From UBA5794 sp963714375 (GTDB lineage: Bacteria > Actinomycetota > Acidimicrobiia > Spongiisociales > UBA5794), in assembly GCA_963714375.1 (NCBI GenBank), contig CAVQOG010000001.1, positions 62,001 through 126,000 on the forward strand: a stretch of DNA of 64,000 nt. The letters run 5' to 3'. A program made the position numbers and the translations under genes. A model generated the notes under the pieces. That model was not told where the DNA came from. It did not search any database and saw only the letters and a program-made list of their open reading frames with translations. This document shows positions 19,717 to 27,904 of the stretch, in pieces (the stretch's first letter is position 1; each line of letters opens with the position of its first letter).

Positions 19717-20406
19717 ATGGCTACACACTACGACATCGTGCACATCAGCGAGGTTGGGTCGACGCAGGACGAGGCTGCGCGCCGATTCGATGCAACCGGT
19801 GTGCCGACCCTCGTCGTAGCCGATCGTCAGATTGCCGGGCGCGGCAGACAAGGCCGAACATGGGAGCAGCCGGACCGAGCCATGTTCTCGTCACTCTCAT
19901 TCATGATGGACTGGGAGCCAGTTCACCGAACCCTCATTCCGCTTGTCGCCGGGTTGGTGGTCTGTGAGACGATCAGGGATGTGGGTCGGTGTGAACCATC
20001 CCTCAAATGGCCAAACGACATCCTCATCGATGGAGCCAAGGCAGGGGGAGTGCTTGTCGAAGCTGAGGGAGCTCGATTGACGGTCGGGTGCGGCCTCAAC
20101 CTGTGGTGGGCCGACCCGATCGCCGGTGCCACAAGTGTCTTTGACGCAGATGTGGACTCGACCGTTGCACTCGACATCGCGACCCGCTGGTCGCAGGCGC
20201 TTCTCTACGAGATCGATGGGCCGTCTGGCAAGTGGCCTAAGAACCGGTACGTTGAACTGTCGGCCACACTCGGCCGCGAGGTGGTTTGGGATGGTGGGAT
20301 GGGGACGGCCACAGGACTCAGCGCATCCGGGGCCCTCGTCGTTCACACGGCCGAAGGTATCGAGACCATCCATGCCGGAGACGTCCACCTTCGGTCTGCG
20401 CTCTAG
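19717..20406 (+). CDS. birA: Biotin--protein ligase, monofunctional
   Basis: Attaches biotin to the carrier lysine of carboxylases through biotinyl-AMP. The 229-residue protein begins directly at the catalytic domain, with no N-terminal DNA-binding domain, so it should not be a repressor. Visible motifs are SEVGSTQDEA, the adenylate loop GRGRQGRTW (41-49), KWPNDILIDGAKAGG (biotin and ATP contacts) and the small C-terminal SH3-like domain. The start is the ATG at 19717. Divergent placement next to its carboxylase substrate matches the mycobacterial order. Confidence 0.93.
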   Translation: MATHYDIVHISEVGSTQDEAARRFDATGVPTLVVADRQIAGRGRQGRTWEQPDRAMFSSLSFMMDWEPVHRTLIPLVAGLVVCETIRDVGRCEPSLKWPNDILIDGAKAGGVLVEAEGARLTVGCGLNLWWADPIAGATSVFDADVDSTVALDIATRWSQALLYEIDGPSGKWPKNRYVELSATLGREVVWDGGMGTATGLSASGALVVHTAEGIETIHAGDVHLRSAL

Positions 20407-20514
20407 AGGATCATCCTGCACGATCGGTGTTGATTCGGAGGTGGCGTTCAGAGAGTGCGCCATTGGCCCCTTGTTTGCAGCTGAGGGCGGCGCGGTGTGG
20501 CGGGTGTGGTGACG

Positions 20515-20536
20515 CGTGGCGCTAGCCTGCGCCACG
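20515..20536. promoter_or_regulatory. Palindrome upstream of the hydrolase-like gene
   Basis: CGTGGCGC (20515-20522) and GCGCCACG (20529-20536) form an 8-bp perfect inverted repeat with a 6-base loop, 20 bp before the GTG at 20556. It could be an operator or a terminator for birA; sequence alone does not decide. Confidence 0.4.
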
Positions 20537-20555
20537 ACCGGAAAGGGTGTTCTCT

Positions 20556-21227
20556 GTGGCTGTTCAGACAGGTGAAGGTGTCGTTGACATCATCTATCAC
20601 TCGACCAGTATTGCGGCAGGACCGCGGACACTCGGTGGCTACCTTTCGCGTCCCGACGGGCAAGGACAATGGCCGACAGTTCTGATCTTCGGTCCTGAGC
20701 CCACACCAACAAGCACCGTGAAGGACATCTGTAGAGTTCTCGCTCGGCACGGGATTGCTGCGCTTGCCCCCGATCTGACGGAGTCACGGGAGCGGAATCT
20801 CTCCAAATCACTCGCGGTGGCTGCCTATATTGCTGACCCCTCAGGGCACTGGTCGAATGGTCAGGTTGGCTACGGGGTTCTCAGCTTCGGTTCTGGCGTG
20901 CATGACCTTGCCGATCTAGCTCAAGCCGATCCCCGGGTCGCAGCATCAGTCGTGGTGTCCTCGACCATCGACGAGCAAACAGCTGAAGCGATCAGTGTTG
21001 CCGGTGTTCCCGGCCTGGCGATCCTCTCACGCGGAGACGAGACAGTGGACGTCGACGCATCGATCGATACGAGGGCGACCATGGAGCACACGACCTTCGT
21101 CGTCTACCCGAGCGGAGCCACCGGATTCTGGGATGCATCGTCGGAGGGATACGACGTTGAACGCTATGAGGACATCGTCGATCGGATCGTGGCATTCTTC
21201 TCCGAGCATCTGCCCGAGAGATTCTGA
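20556..21227 (+). CDS. Dienelactone-hydrolase-like alpha/beta protein lacking the catalytic His
   Basis: A 223-residue cytosolic alpha/beta-hydrolase-fold protein related to dienelactone hydrolases: GGYLSRPDGQGQWPTVLI at the start, and the nucleophile region YGVLSFGSG where a Ser replaces the usual Cys. The position that normally holds the catalytic histidine (GHGF in the family) reads ATGFWD, so the triad is incomplete. The GTG at 20556 is preferred because GAAAGGG sits 8 bases upstream; a GTG at 20547 is also possible. The stop overlaps the ATG of the epimerase gene (TGATG), so the two are probably coupled. Function unknown. Confidence 0.7.
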   Translation: MAVQTGEGVVDIIYHSTSIAAGPRTLGGYLSRPDGQGQWPTVLIFGPEPTPTSTVKDICRVLARHGIAALAPDLTESRERNLSKSLAVAAYIADPSGHWSNGQVGYGVLSFGSGVHDLADLAQADPRVAASVVVSSTIDEQTAEAISVAGVPGLAILSRGDETVDVDASIDTRATMEHTTFVVYPSGATGFWDASSEGYDVERYEDIVDRIVAFFSEHLPERF

Positions 21228-22159
21228 TGCCCAAATCGGTTGTGACCGGCGGGGCAGGGTTCATCGGCTCGAACCTGGTAGATCTCCTCGTCGATGAAGG
21301 TCATGAGATCCTTGTTCTCGATGATCTTTCGTCAGGGTCGATAGCGAACCTCAAAGATGCGCGCACCCGGGGCGATGTGACCCTGCATCAGATCGATGTT
21401 GGGAGCAACGAAGTTGTCGATCTCGTCAGAGCGTTCCAGCCCGAGACCGTGTTTCATCTCGCAGCTCAGATCGACGTACGCCACTCGGTCGCCGATCCGG
21501 TCATGGATGCACGAGTCAACGTGCTTGGCACCGTGAATGTTCTTGAGGCCGCACGGCACGGAAACGCTGAGAGGTTCGTCTTTTCATCGTCGGGTGGAGC
21601 AACGTTTGGAGACACCTTCAACATCCCAACACCCGAGTCCCAGGAGCGGAAGCCCGAGTCGCCGTACGGCGTCTCCAAGAGCATTGTTGACCAGTACTTT
21701 CATTATTACGACCGAACCTACGGGCTCGACTGCATGTCACTCGGATTTGCCAACGTCTACGGACCACGACAGGATCCGCATGGCGAGGCAGGCGTCGTTG
21801 CGATCTTCATTGGCTCGTTACTTTCCCACAAGGCACCGACAATCTTTGGTGATGGTCTCCAGACGCGGGATTTCGTGTTCGTTGAGGACGTTGCTGATGC
21901 AATGCTCCGTGCGTCACGAATCGGGGGTTCACGCTATCTCAACATAGGAACCGGCGTGGAGACATCGGTGCTCAAGCTCTACGACGTGATCGCTGGCGCC
22001 ACCGGCGTCGACGTAGCCCCGGTCATGGCTGCCGCAAAACGAGGGGAACAGCTTCGATCCTGCCTCGATTCGTCCGCAGCTCAAGCCCATCTCGGCTGGG
22101 AGCCATGGACCACCCTCGAAGAAGGCATCGCGAGAACCGTCGAATGGGCGCGGGGCTGA
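21227..22159 (+). CDS. NAD-dependent sugar-nucleotide epimerase (extended SDR)
   Basis: A 310-residue extended short-chain dehydrogenase acting on an NDP-sugar, most like UDP-glucose 4-epimerases of actinobacteria. The NAD site TGGAGFIGSNLVDLL is at residues 6-20, SSSGGATFGD holds the catalytic Ser/Thr position, and PYGVSKSIVDQY gives the YxxxK pair. The C-terminal substrate loop includes FVEDVADAM and GIARTVEWAR. It is translationally coupled to the preceding gene. Its product could feed the glycosyltransferases at 25-34 kb. It is followed by a tandem repeat array. Confidence 0.88.
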   Translation: MPKSVVTGGAGFIGSNLVDLLVDEGHEILVLDDLSSGSIANLKDARTRGDVTLHQIDVGSNEVVDLVRAFQPETVFHLAAQIDVRHSVADPVMDARVNVLGTVNVLEAARHGNAERFVFSSSGGATFGDTFNIPTPESQERKPESPYGVSKSIVDQYFHYYDRTYGLDCMSLGFANVYGPRQDPHGEAGVVAIFIGSLLSHKAPTIFGDGLQTRDFVFVEDVADAMLRASRIGGSRYLNIGTGVETSVLKLYDVIAGATGVDVAPVMAAAKRGEQLRSCLDSSAAQAHLGWEPWTTLEEGIARTVEWARG

Positions 22160-22172
22160 GCCGGCGCTCAGC

Positions 22173-22573
22173 AGCTTTCGGCTTTCAGCGAAAACCCGTT
22201 CCCCCTTCAAGGGGAACCGGCGAGTCTTCGAGCCACCTAATCCGGCTGCGTCGGATTTGTCCCAAAGTGGAAGACGGAGTTCGCAGGCTCACACGCCCAC
22301 CTAATCCGGCTGCGTCGGATTTGTCCCAAAGTGGAAGACGGGGTTCGCAGGCTCACACGCCCCCCTAATCCGGCTGCGTCGGATTTGTCCCAAAGTGGAA
22401 GACGGGGTTCGCAGGCTCACACGCCCCCCTAATCCGACTGCGTCGGATTTGTCCCAAAGTGGAAGACGGGGTTCGCAGGCTCACACGCCCCCCTAATCCG
22501 ACTGCGTCGGATTTGTCCCCCCTGAAGGGAGGACGCGTTGGTTCTGGCGTCGGTCATCGGTCGTCGGTCATCT
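22173..22573. repeat. 64-bp tandem repeat array flanked by heptamers
   Basis: Units start at 22237, 22301, 22365, 22429 and 22493, exactly 64 bp apart; four are complete and the fifth ends in a different hairpin, GTCCCCCCTGAAGGGAGGAC. Each unit has a hairpin ATCCGGCTGCGTCGGAT (later copies ATCCGACTGCGTCGGAT) followed by TGTCCCAAAGTGGAAGACGG and GTTCGCAGGCTCACACGCCC. CAGCTTT-type heptamers (22173-22189) stand on the left and CGGTCAT-type heptamers (22550-22573) on the right. The array fills the convergent gap between the epimerase and fpg genes. There are no variable spacers, so it is not CRISPR. Confidence 0.92.
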
Positions 22574-23435
22574 TGGCTGGCCAGTCGTCTTTGAGGAGGC
22601 GTGAGAGGGCTCGGTCTGCGAGGATCTTGCTTCCCGTCTGACAGGCTGGGCAGTAATTGGTTTCGCGTTTGCCAGTCACGATGCGTTGGATCTTCGTGCC
22701 GCATACGGGGCATGGTTCTGAGAACTTGCCGTGGACCGCCATGTCGGGGTGGAACGCTGTGACCTTCGTCGGGAACCCATCACCCGTTTCCTCGATACGT
22801 CTTCGGGTCCAATCGTCAAGGACCTGCTTCGTTGCACCAAATAACCGTGCAACCTCGTCATCGGAGAGATTCGTATTGATCTGGGTGGGTGACAGTTTGG
22901 CGGTGTGCAGGATCTCGTCTGCGAATGCGCCGCCGATTCCCGAGAGGTACCGTGCATCGGTGAGCGCTCGCTTGAGCGTGTGCCGATTCGTCAGGAACGC
23001 CTCTCGGAATTGGTCCACGGTTGCGCTCTCCACCTCGAGACCGCCGGGATCCACAGAGGCAAGATCGCCACTCCGCAACACCGAAAGGGTTGCACGGCGT
23101 TTGGTCCCGGCTTCGGTGAGGAGCAGCGATCCGGTCGAAAAGTCGAATGAAGCGAGGCCACCTCGTTTGGGTATCGGCTTGGCTTCGTCGGTCCACTTGA
23201 ACCGACCGGCCACCATCAGATGGATTACGAGGTGGAGATCACTGTGGAGATCAATTGAGATACGTTTTCCGATGCGATGCACCCCTTGAACGGTCGAACC
23301 GAAGGCTGAGTCGATCGGCGGGTCAAAGGTGCGGAGCAGCGAGAACGACGCGATGCGGACATTTGTGAGTGTTGCACCGACGATGCGGGGCACCATTGCA
23401 TGGATGTACGCCTCGATCTCGGGGAGTTCAGGCAT
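22554..23435 (-). CDS. mutM: Formamidopyrimidine-DNA glycosylase / endonuclease VIII family
   Basis: Base-excision repair glycosylase/AP lyase (293 residues). The mature N-terminus PELPE gives the catalytic Pro2 and Glu3. The helix-two-turn-helix region contains YLSGIGGAFADEILHTAKLSP, and the C-terminal zinc finger has CPVC and CPAC pairs. Whether it acts as Fpg or Nei cannot be fixed from these motifs. The last residues (MTDDR) and stop come from CGGTCAT-type heptamer repeats, so the C-terminus runs past the usual end just after the zinc finger. It is the last gene of a probable cofD-cofE-mutM operon (3-bp gap). Confidence 0.92.
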   Translation of the reverse strand: MPELPEIEAYIHAMVPRIVGATLTNVRIASFSLLRTFDPPIDSAFGSTVQGVHRIGKRISIDLHSDLHLVIHLMVAGRFKWTDEAKPIPKRGGLASFDFSTGSLLLTEAGTKRRATLSVLRSGDLASVDPGGLEVESATVDQFREAFLTNRHTLKRALTDARYLSGIGGAFADEILHTAKLSPTQINTNLSDDEVARLFGATKQVLDDWTRRRIEETGDGFPTKVTAFHPDMAVHGKFSEPCPVCGTKIQRIVTGKRETNYCPACQTGSKILADRALSRLLKDDWPAKMTDDR

Positions 23436-23438
23436 GGC

Positions 23439-24149
23439 TCATCGGAAGAGATCCTCAGATGCTGGGCGAACGAGATCAGCGACGCGGCCGTCGCCTGAAA
23501 GGTCGAGGCCCCGCACGACCGCGGCAGGGGTTCCTGTCGCCTTCCCCATCACAAGGTCTGCTGCACCAGCAATCTCGTCGACCACGGCGACTTCGGTGAC
23601 CTCAAGAATGTTTCCATGCGAATCAGCGGTACCGCGGAGATCGAGGACCGACGGAAGCCCTGAAATCCCTATGGCGACATCGGTCAGACCGCGTCTCCAA
23701 GGTCGGCCGAATGTGTCCGTGATGATGACGCCAAGTGATACGTTTGTCGCCCGCTCCATGAGGGTTCTGATCCGATGTGCGGATCGGTCCGGATCGACGG
23801 GGAGCAGGATGGCATAGCCACGCTCCACATTGGATCGGTCAATGGCCGCATTTGCGCAGATGAACCCGTGTCTGGTCTGTGCAATGACCAGATCGCCGCG
23901 GCGGCGGATGATATTGACCGCCTCATCCTCAACCAACCGTCGGTAGGTTTCCTCGTCTGGGATCTCGCGTATCTGTCCCTCCGCTTTCGAGACGATCTTG
24001 TGCGTGATGACAATGATGTCTCGGTCTTCAAAACCGATGTCGCCTCCGGTGACCGCTTCGACGATCATGCTCGCGATGTCAGCGCCGGGTGATATCTCTC
24101 CGATGCCGGTGACGGGAAAGACGGTAAATGGGGATGGGTGCCTCGTCAT
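23439..24149 (-). CDS. cofE: Coenzyme F420-0:L-glutamate ligase
   Basis: Adds glutamates to F420-0 with GTP. The 236-residue protein is the single-domain CofE: FPVTGIGEISPGADI at the start, DIIVITHKIVSKAEGQ, the VERGYAILLPVDPD stretch and ITDTFGRPWRRGLTDVAIG. Mycobacterial FbiB has a second, nitroreductase-like domain; it is absent here. The start codon overlaps the cofD stop (ATGA), indicating coupling. F420 supplies deazaflavin-dependent reductases of the cytoplasm. Confidence 0.94.
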   Translation of the reverse strand: MTRHPSPFTVFPVTGIGEISPGADIASMIVEAVTGGDIGFEDRDIIVITHKIVSKAEGQIREIPDEETYRRLVEDEAVNIIRRRGDLVIAQTRHGFICANAAIDRSNVERGYAILLPVDPDRSAHRIRTLMERATNVSLGVIITDTFGRPWRRGLTDVAIGISGLPSVLDLRGTADSHGNILEVTEVAVVDEIAGAADLVMGKATGTPAAVVRGLDLSGDGRVADLVRPASEDLFR

Positions 24150-25066
24150 TGTGCCATGTACTCCAAGAGTGTTGCGGCAAAGTGGGGGCCGTTGTCTTCG
24201 TCAAGCCAGGTGTTCGCAGCGACGACCTCAGTTTCCAGCTTCGTGCCGAGTTTGACGTCGGCTCGGTCACCCAAATCGATGAACAGCACATCGATCAGGC
24301 CTTCGTAGGCCGCGAGGATGCCCTCAGTTCCCGCGGAAAGCCCGATTCCAGCCATAACGGCATCGGCAGGACCCTTCACCGGCTTGCCCGCAAACAGCGG
24401 ACTGACCGCGGCGACCCTTGGGTGCGCCGCGATCCGCGCTGCGATCGGATCGATGGCGAGAATCGGCCAAATTGAAAGGGGCGGATTGGAAGGAGCGATG
24501 ACAACGATGTCCGAAGCATCGATGGCCTCGATCACACCGGGGGCTGGTTCGGCTTCGACCGCTCCGTGATAGGCGATTGCCGACACAGGATCTGCATGTC
24601 CTCGGTCGACGAAATAGGTTTGGAAATCGAGCCACGAGCCGTCCTCGACCTGCAGGTGGGTCTCGATGGGATCGTCACTTGCAGGTACCAGCGCCACATC
24701 ATCAAGGCCAAATCGGCCAGCCAGATCCGCGGTGATCGATGACAGAGACTCGCCACGAGCCAGCCGCGAGGCACGGTGGCCACAAAGTGCAAGGTCCTTG
24801 TCGCCGAGCTTCAACGAAGTGTCGACCCCGAGAAGGTGCAACTCTTCCATGACCGCAAAGGTGTCATTCGCACGGCCCCAGCCATTCGGGCCAACCGTTC
24901 CAGAAAGCGTGTAGAGGACGGTGTCAGGGTCGGCAGCGATGTGGACGCCGTAACGTTCGGTGTTGTCGCCTACGTTGATGACAACCGTTAGTTGACCAGG
25001 TTCGAGAACCGATCGGAGGGCGCGGGCCATCTTGGCTCCACCGACCCCGCCGGCGAGCAATGTCAC
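24146..25066 (-). CDS. cofD: 2-phospho-L-lactate/PEP transferase of F420 synthesis
   Basis: Transfers the phospho-lactate/enolpyruvyl group to Fo to make F420-0 or dehydro-F420-0. The family starts at VTLLAGGVGGAKMARAL, so the GTG at 25066 is chosen (306 residues); the open frame continues upstream but only as the antisense of the facing gene. Further motifs are NVGDNTERYGVHIAADPDTV, GWGRANDTFAVMEEL and IVVIAPSNPPLSIWPIL. First gene of cofD-cofE-mutM. It faces the large GT2 gene with a gap of about 45 bp or less. Confidence 0.92.
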   Translation of the reverse strand: MTLLAGGVGGAKMARALRSVLEPGQLTVVINVGDNTERYGVHIAADPDTVLYTLSGTVGPNGWGRANDTFAVMEELHLLGVDTSLKLGDKDLALCGHRASRLARGESLSSITADLAGRFGLDDVALVPASDDPIETHLQVEDGSWLDFQTYFVDRGHADPVSAIAYHGAVEAEPAPGVIEAIDASDIVVIAPSNPPLSIWPILAIDPIAARIAAHPRVAAVSPLFAGKPVKGPADAVMAGIGLSAGTEGILAAYEGLIDVLFIDLGDRADVKLGTKLETEVVAANTWLDEDNGPHFAATLLEYMAQ

Positions 25067-25111
25067 CCGATGATTGAAGTAGCGCCCATTCGACTCCAGA
25101 ATGCACCTCAC

Positions 25112-27904
25112 ATGCCCATGACGTCTACACGCCAAGCTTCGGTAGCGACCGTCGTGCTTGCTGACCCCAACGGTGGGATCGAAGCGACGCTTGACGCGCT
25201 CGGCTCGCAAGTCTACGAGCAGGTTGGTGTGGTTGTGATCGGGGACATTGACATTCCCGATGTCAACGTCGCAGGCCGCAGGGTCGTACGACGATCCGCG
25301 GTTGGCGAAGTGGTGGCGACCTTGCCACCCGAGGTGACGCATGTGTGGTTTGTCCGCGAGGGCGCAATTCCGAGGCCGGACGCGCTTTCATCGTTGATAG
25401 CTGACATGGATCGTACGGATGCATCGATTGGTGGATCAAAAATTGTCGGCGAAGCGGAATCCCTTGTGTCGGTGGGCCTCGTGACCGACGCGTTCTGTGT
25501 TCCGTACTCGGGCATGGACAGCACCGAGCGTGACCAGGGCCAGTACGACGTCGTACGTGACGTTGCAGCGGTCGCCGGGATATCGATGGTGGTGCGGAGA
25601 GATCTACTCGTGGGTCTGGGAGGGGTCGACCCGAAACTTGAACCATTCGAGGCTGCAATCGATCTTGCGCAGCGTGCGAGGCTCAAAGGCGCGCGGATCA
25701 TCGTCAGCCCTGCCTCAACCGTCCAATATCTAGGAAGAGCCCGAACCGGAAAACGCTGGCAGGCCGAAGCGTCACGCGTCCGCTCGATGCTCAAGGTGTA
25801 CAGCCCGCTGACGTTGTTGTGGACCATTCCCGTTGAATTTGTCATCGGATTCGTGGAGGCCTTCGTCTCGATGTTCCTCGGTCGTTGGTTCTTCGCCGAT
25901 TTCGTGAAGGCCTGGGGGTGGAATGTCGCCACGTTCCCATCGACCCTCTCTGCTCGGAGGGCAGCTCGCAGTGGAAGGGTCGCTGGCGACCCCGATCTGT
26001 TCCGTTTCCAGCGGCGTGGCAGTGTCAAGGTCACGCGGCTTGTGCAAGCGGTCGCCGAGACGCTGCGGAGCCGTTTGCCCGGTGACGACCGGCTCTCGGT
26101 CGAGTCCATTGGGAGCGACATCCGTCAGCCAGCATTCGTGGTTGGTGTGCTCGCCGTCATCTTCGTCCTGCTCTCGAGCCGCAACATCTGGTCCGACGGC
26201 CTTCCCGCTGTTGGGTTCACCCTTCCATTCCCCTCAAGCGGTTGGGATGCCCTTGCGGGTTATGCCGGCGGGTGGAATCCTGCCGGTCTTGGCAGCCCCG
26301 AAAGTCTGCGCCCTCTCGTCGCGCTCGCCGGAATCGCCAAGATCATCACGTTCCATGCCGCCACGCTCCCGGAATATCTGCTCACGGCGGGGTCGATGCT
26401 TGCCGGCCTGTGGGGCATGACGAGGCTGCTTCGAACTTGGTCTATAGCGGCAGCTCCTGCCCTCATCGGTGGTCTGGTCTATGTGGCTGGTCCGACAGCG
26501 CAGGGGATCGGCAATAACACGTTTGTCGGGACGACGATCGCGCTTGGAATCCTTCCGTGGGCGTTCCGCATGTGTCTGGCTCCATTGGCTCCTGGTTTCT
26601 GGCCCGCAGCGTCGCGTCTGGCAGCTGTTGGCCTTGTCTTCACCGCGTTCGCTGGTTTCTCGCCCCTGCTGCTGCTTGTGGTCGCACCGGCTCTGTTCCT
26701 CTATGCCCTATTTGCAATGAACAGTGAGGCTGCGTGGCGGGGAGTCATCCTGGCGCTGGTGGGTACTGCCACAGCTGCCATGCTGTTGTCGCCATGGATC
26801 TGGTCGGCCGACCTCCTTGGTATCGCACGCGAGGGCTACGCGTACTGGAATGCCTCGCCAGTCCTGGGAGTCGCCGGAGCAGTCGTCGCGGTGGTTGCGA
26901 TCGGTGCTGGGCGGAAGGGGCTCGGCATTGTCGCAGGGTGGGGTGCGCTGTTGGCTGCCCTTGGCTTTCTTGGATCGCGGTCAGGCGCCTTTGGATGGGG
27001 TGTTGAAACGGAGTCGGTGTCACTCGCCATGGCCGGACTCGGCATCGCCATTGTGATCGCCGTCGTGACCGAGGGAGTCTTTCGCGAGGGCATCGGAGCG
27101 ACTCGCCGCGGCGTGCTCGCTGTCGGATCGTTGGGGGCGATTCTGCTCGTTGTCGGTTCACTCACCATCGTTATCGGTGGTAGGGCCGGTTTGCCAGCCG
27201 ATGTGTACATTGAGACGCTTGCGTTCACACAGGCACGCGAGGGCGAGGCCGAGCGGGCACGGGTACTCCTCGTCGGTCGTCCCGATCTGCTTCCTGGAGA
27301 CAGCAGAACCGTGGAGGGCGGTGCCTATCGGGTCGTGTCGGCGACAGTGCCCGATCTCGGAGAAGCACATCTCGCACCACGGCTGCCGTTCGATGATCTC
27401 CTTGCGGAGAACCTCGAATCCATCATCACTGGGGAGACAAGGCGTGCCGGAGGCGAGCTCGCAACCTTTGGGATTCGGTGGATCGTCGTGATGGGCGACA
27501 GCGAAGGAAGCAACGCAGACGAGTCGGCGGTGGCATGGCGAAACGTATTTGCCGGTCAGCTTGACCTTCTCCCTCTTTCTTCGAGTACCGGCAACGCAAC
27601 CTTCGTGACGGATGTGTCACCGGTCGGAAGAGCTCTGACGTCCGACCTTGATTCATGGGGACGCGACGGATGGACGTACACGGGGACACCATCTGGGTCG
27701 GCACGGGTCTTCGTATCCGAGAACGCAGACACGGGGTGGGGTCCACCGCCACGAGAAGCGGTTGGAGCCATGAATGTCGTTGCAGCATCCGATGGTGTCG
27801 TTACCTATTCGCCAGATGGCTGGAGACAGATGCAAGCGCTCCTCGCACTCCTCGGCGTGGTGCTCCTCGTCGGGGTCGTAGCAGTGGGGAAGAGGTTGCG
27901 ATGA
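25112..27904 (+). CDS. Very large GT2 glycosyltransferase with multi-span membrane region
   Basis: About 930 residues. The N-terminal 290 residues are a GT-A family 2 domain (VATVVLADPNGGIEATLDAL, then VTHVWFVREGAIPRPDALSS, and the downstream GGVDPKLEPFEAAIDLAQRA loop). It is followed by a helix pair (TLLWTIPVEFVIGFVEAF) and about ten more membrane spans, then a large extracytoplasmic region and a final anchor helix. Such proteins are found next to DUF5719 genes in actinobacteria and are thought to build envelope polysaccharide; the sugar is unknown. The start is uncertain: ATG at 25112 or 25118, or 25070 only 3 bp from cofD. The stop overlaps the next start (ATGA). Confidence 0.85.
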   Translation: MPMTSTRQASVATVVLADPNGGIEATLDALGSQVYEQVGVVVIGDIDIPDVNVAGRRVVRRSAVGEVVATLPPEVTHVWFVREGAIPRPDALSSLIADMDRTDASIGGSKIVGEAESLVSVGLVTDAFCVPYSGMDSTERDQGQYDVVRDVAAVAGISMVVRRDLLVGLGGVDPKLEPFEAAIDLAQRARLKGARIIVSPASTVQYLGRARTGKRWQAEASRVRSMLKVYSPLTLLWTIPVEFVIGFVEAFVSMFLGRWFFADFVKAWGWNVATFPSTLSARRAARSGRVAGDPDLFRFQRRGSVKVTRLVQAVAETLRSRLPGDDRLSVESIGSDIRQPAFVVGVLAVIFVLLSSRNIWSDGLPAVGFTLPFPSSGWDALAGYAGGWNPAGLGSPESLRPLVALAGIAKIITFHAATLPEYLLTAGSMLAGLWGMTRLLRTWSIAAAPALIGGLVYVAGPTAQGIGNNTFVGTTIALGILPWAFRMCLAPLAPGFWPAASRLAAVGLVFTAFAGFSPLLLLVVAPALFLYALFAMNSEAAWRGVILALVGTATAAMLLSPWIWSADLLGIAREGYAYWNASPVLGVAGAVVAVVAIGAGRKGLGIVAGWGALLAALGFLGSRSGAFGWGVETESVSLAMAGLGIAIVIAVVTEGVFREGIGATRRGVLAVGSLGAILLVVGSLTIVIGGRAGLPADVYIETLAFTQAREGEAERARVLLVGRPDLLPGDSRTVEGGAYRVVSATVPDLGEAHLAPRLPFDDLLAENLESIITGETRRAGGELATFGIRWIVVMGDSEGSNADESAVAWRNVFAGQLDLLPLSSSTGNATFVTDVSPVGRALTSDLDSWGRDGWTYTGTPSGSARVFVSENADTGWGPPPREAVGAMNVVAASDGVVTYSPDGWRQMQALLALLGVVLLVGVVAVGKRLR

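Noticed and set aside
22233..22535. Possible CRISPR array at the 64-bp repeats
   Set aside because: The period has no variable spacers; the units are nearly identical throughout and no cas gene is near.
22657..23289. 210-codon plus-strand frame opposite fpg
   Set aside because: It is antisense to a gene with complete Fpg motifs, and its product is Arg/Ser/Pro-rich, typical of a shadow frame in GC-rich DNA.
24992..25342. Long upstream extensions of cofD and of the facing GT2 gene
   Set aside because: The two extensions overlap each other antisense and add no family similarity; starts were moved to where homology begins.
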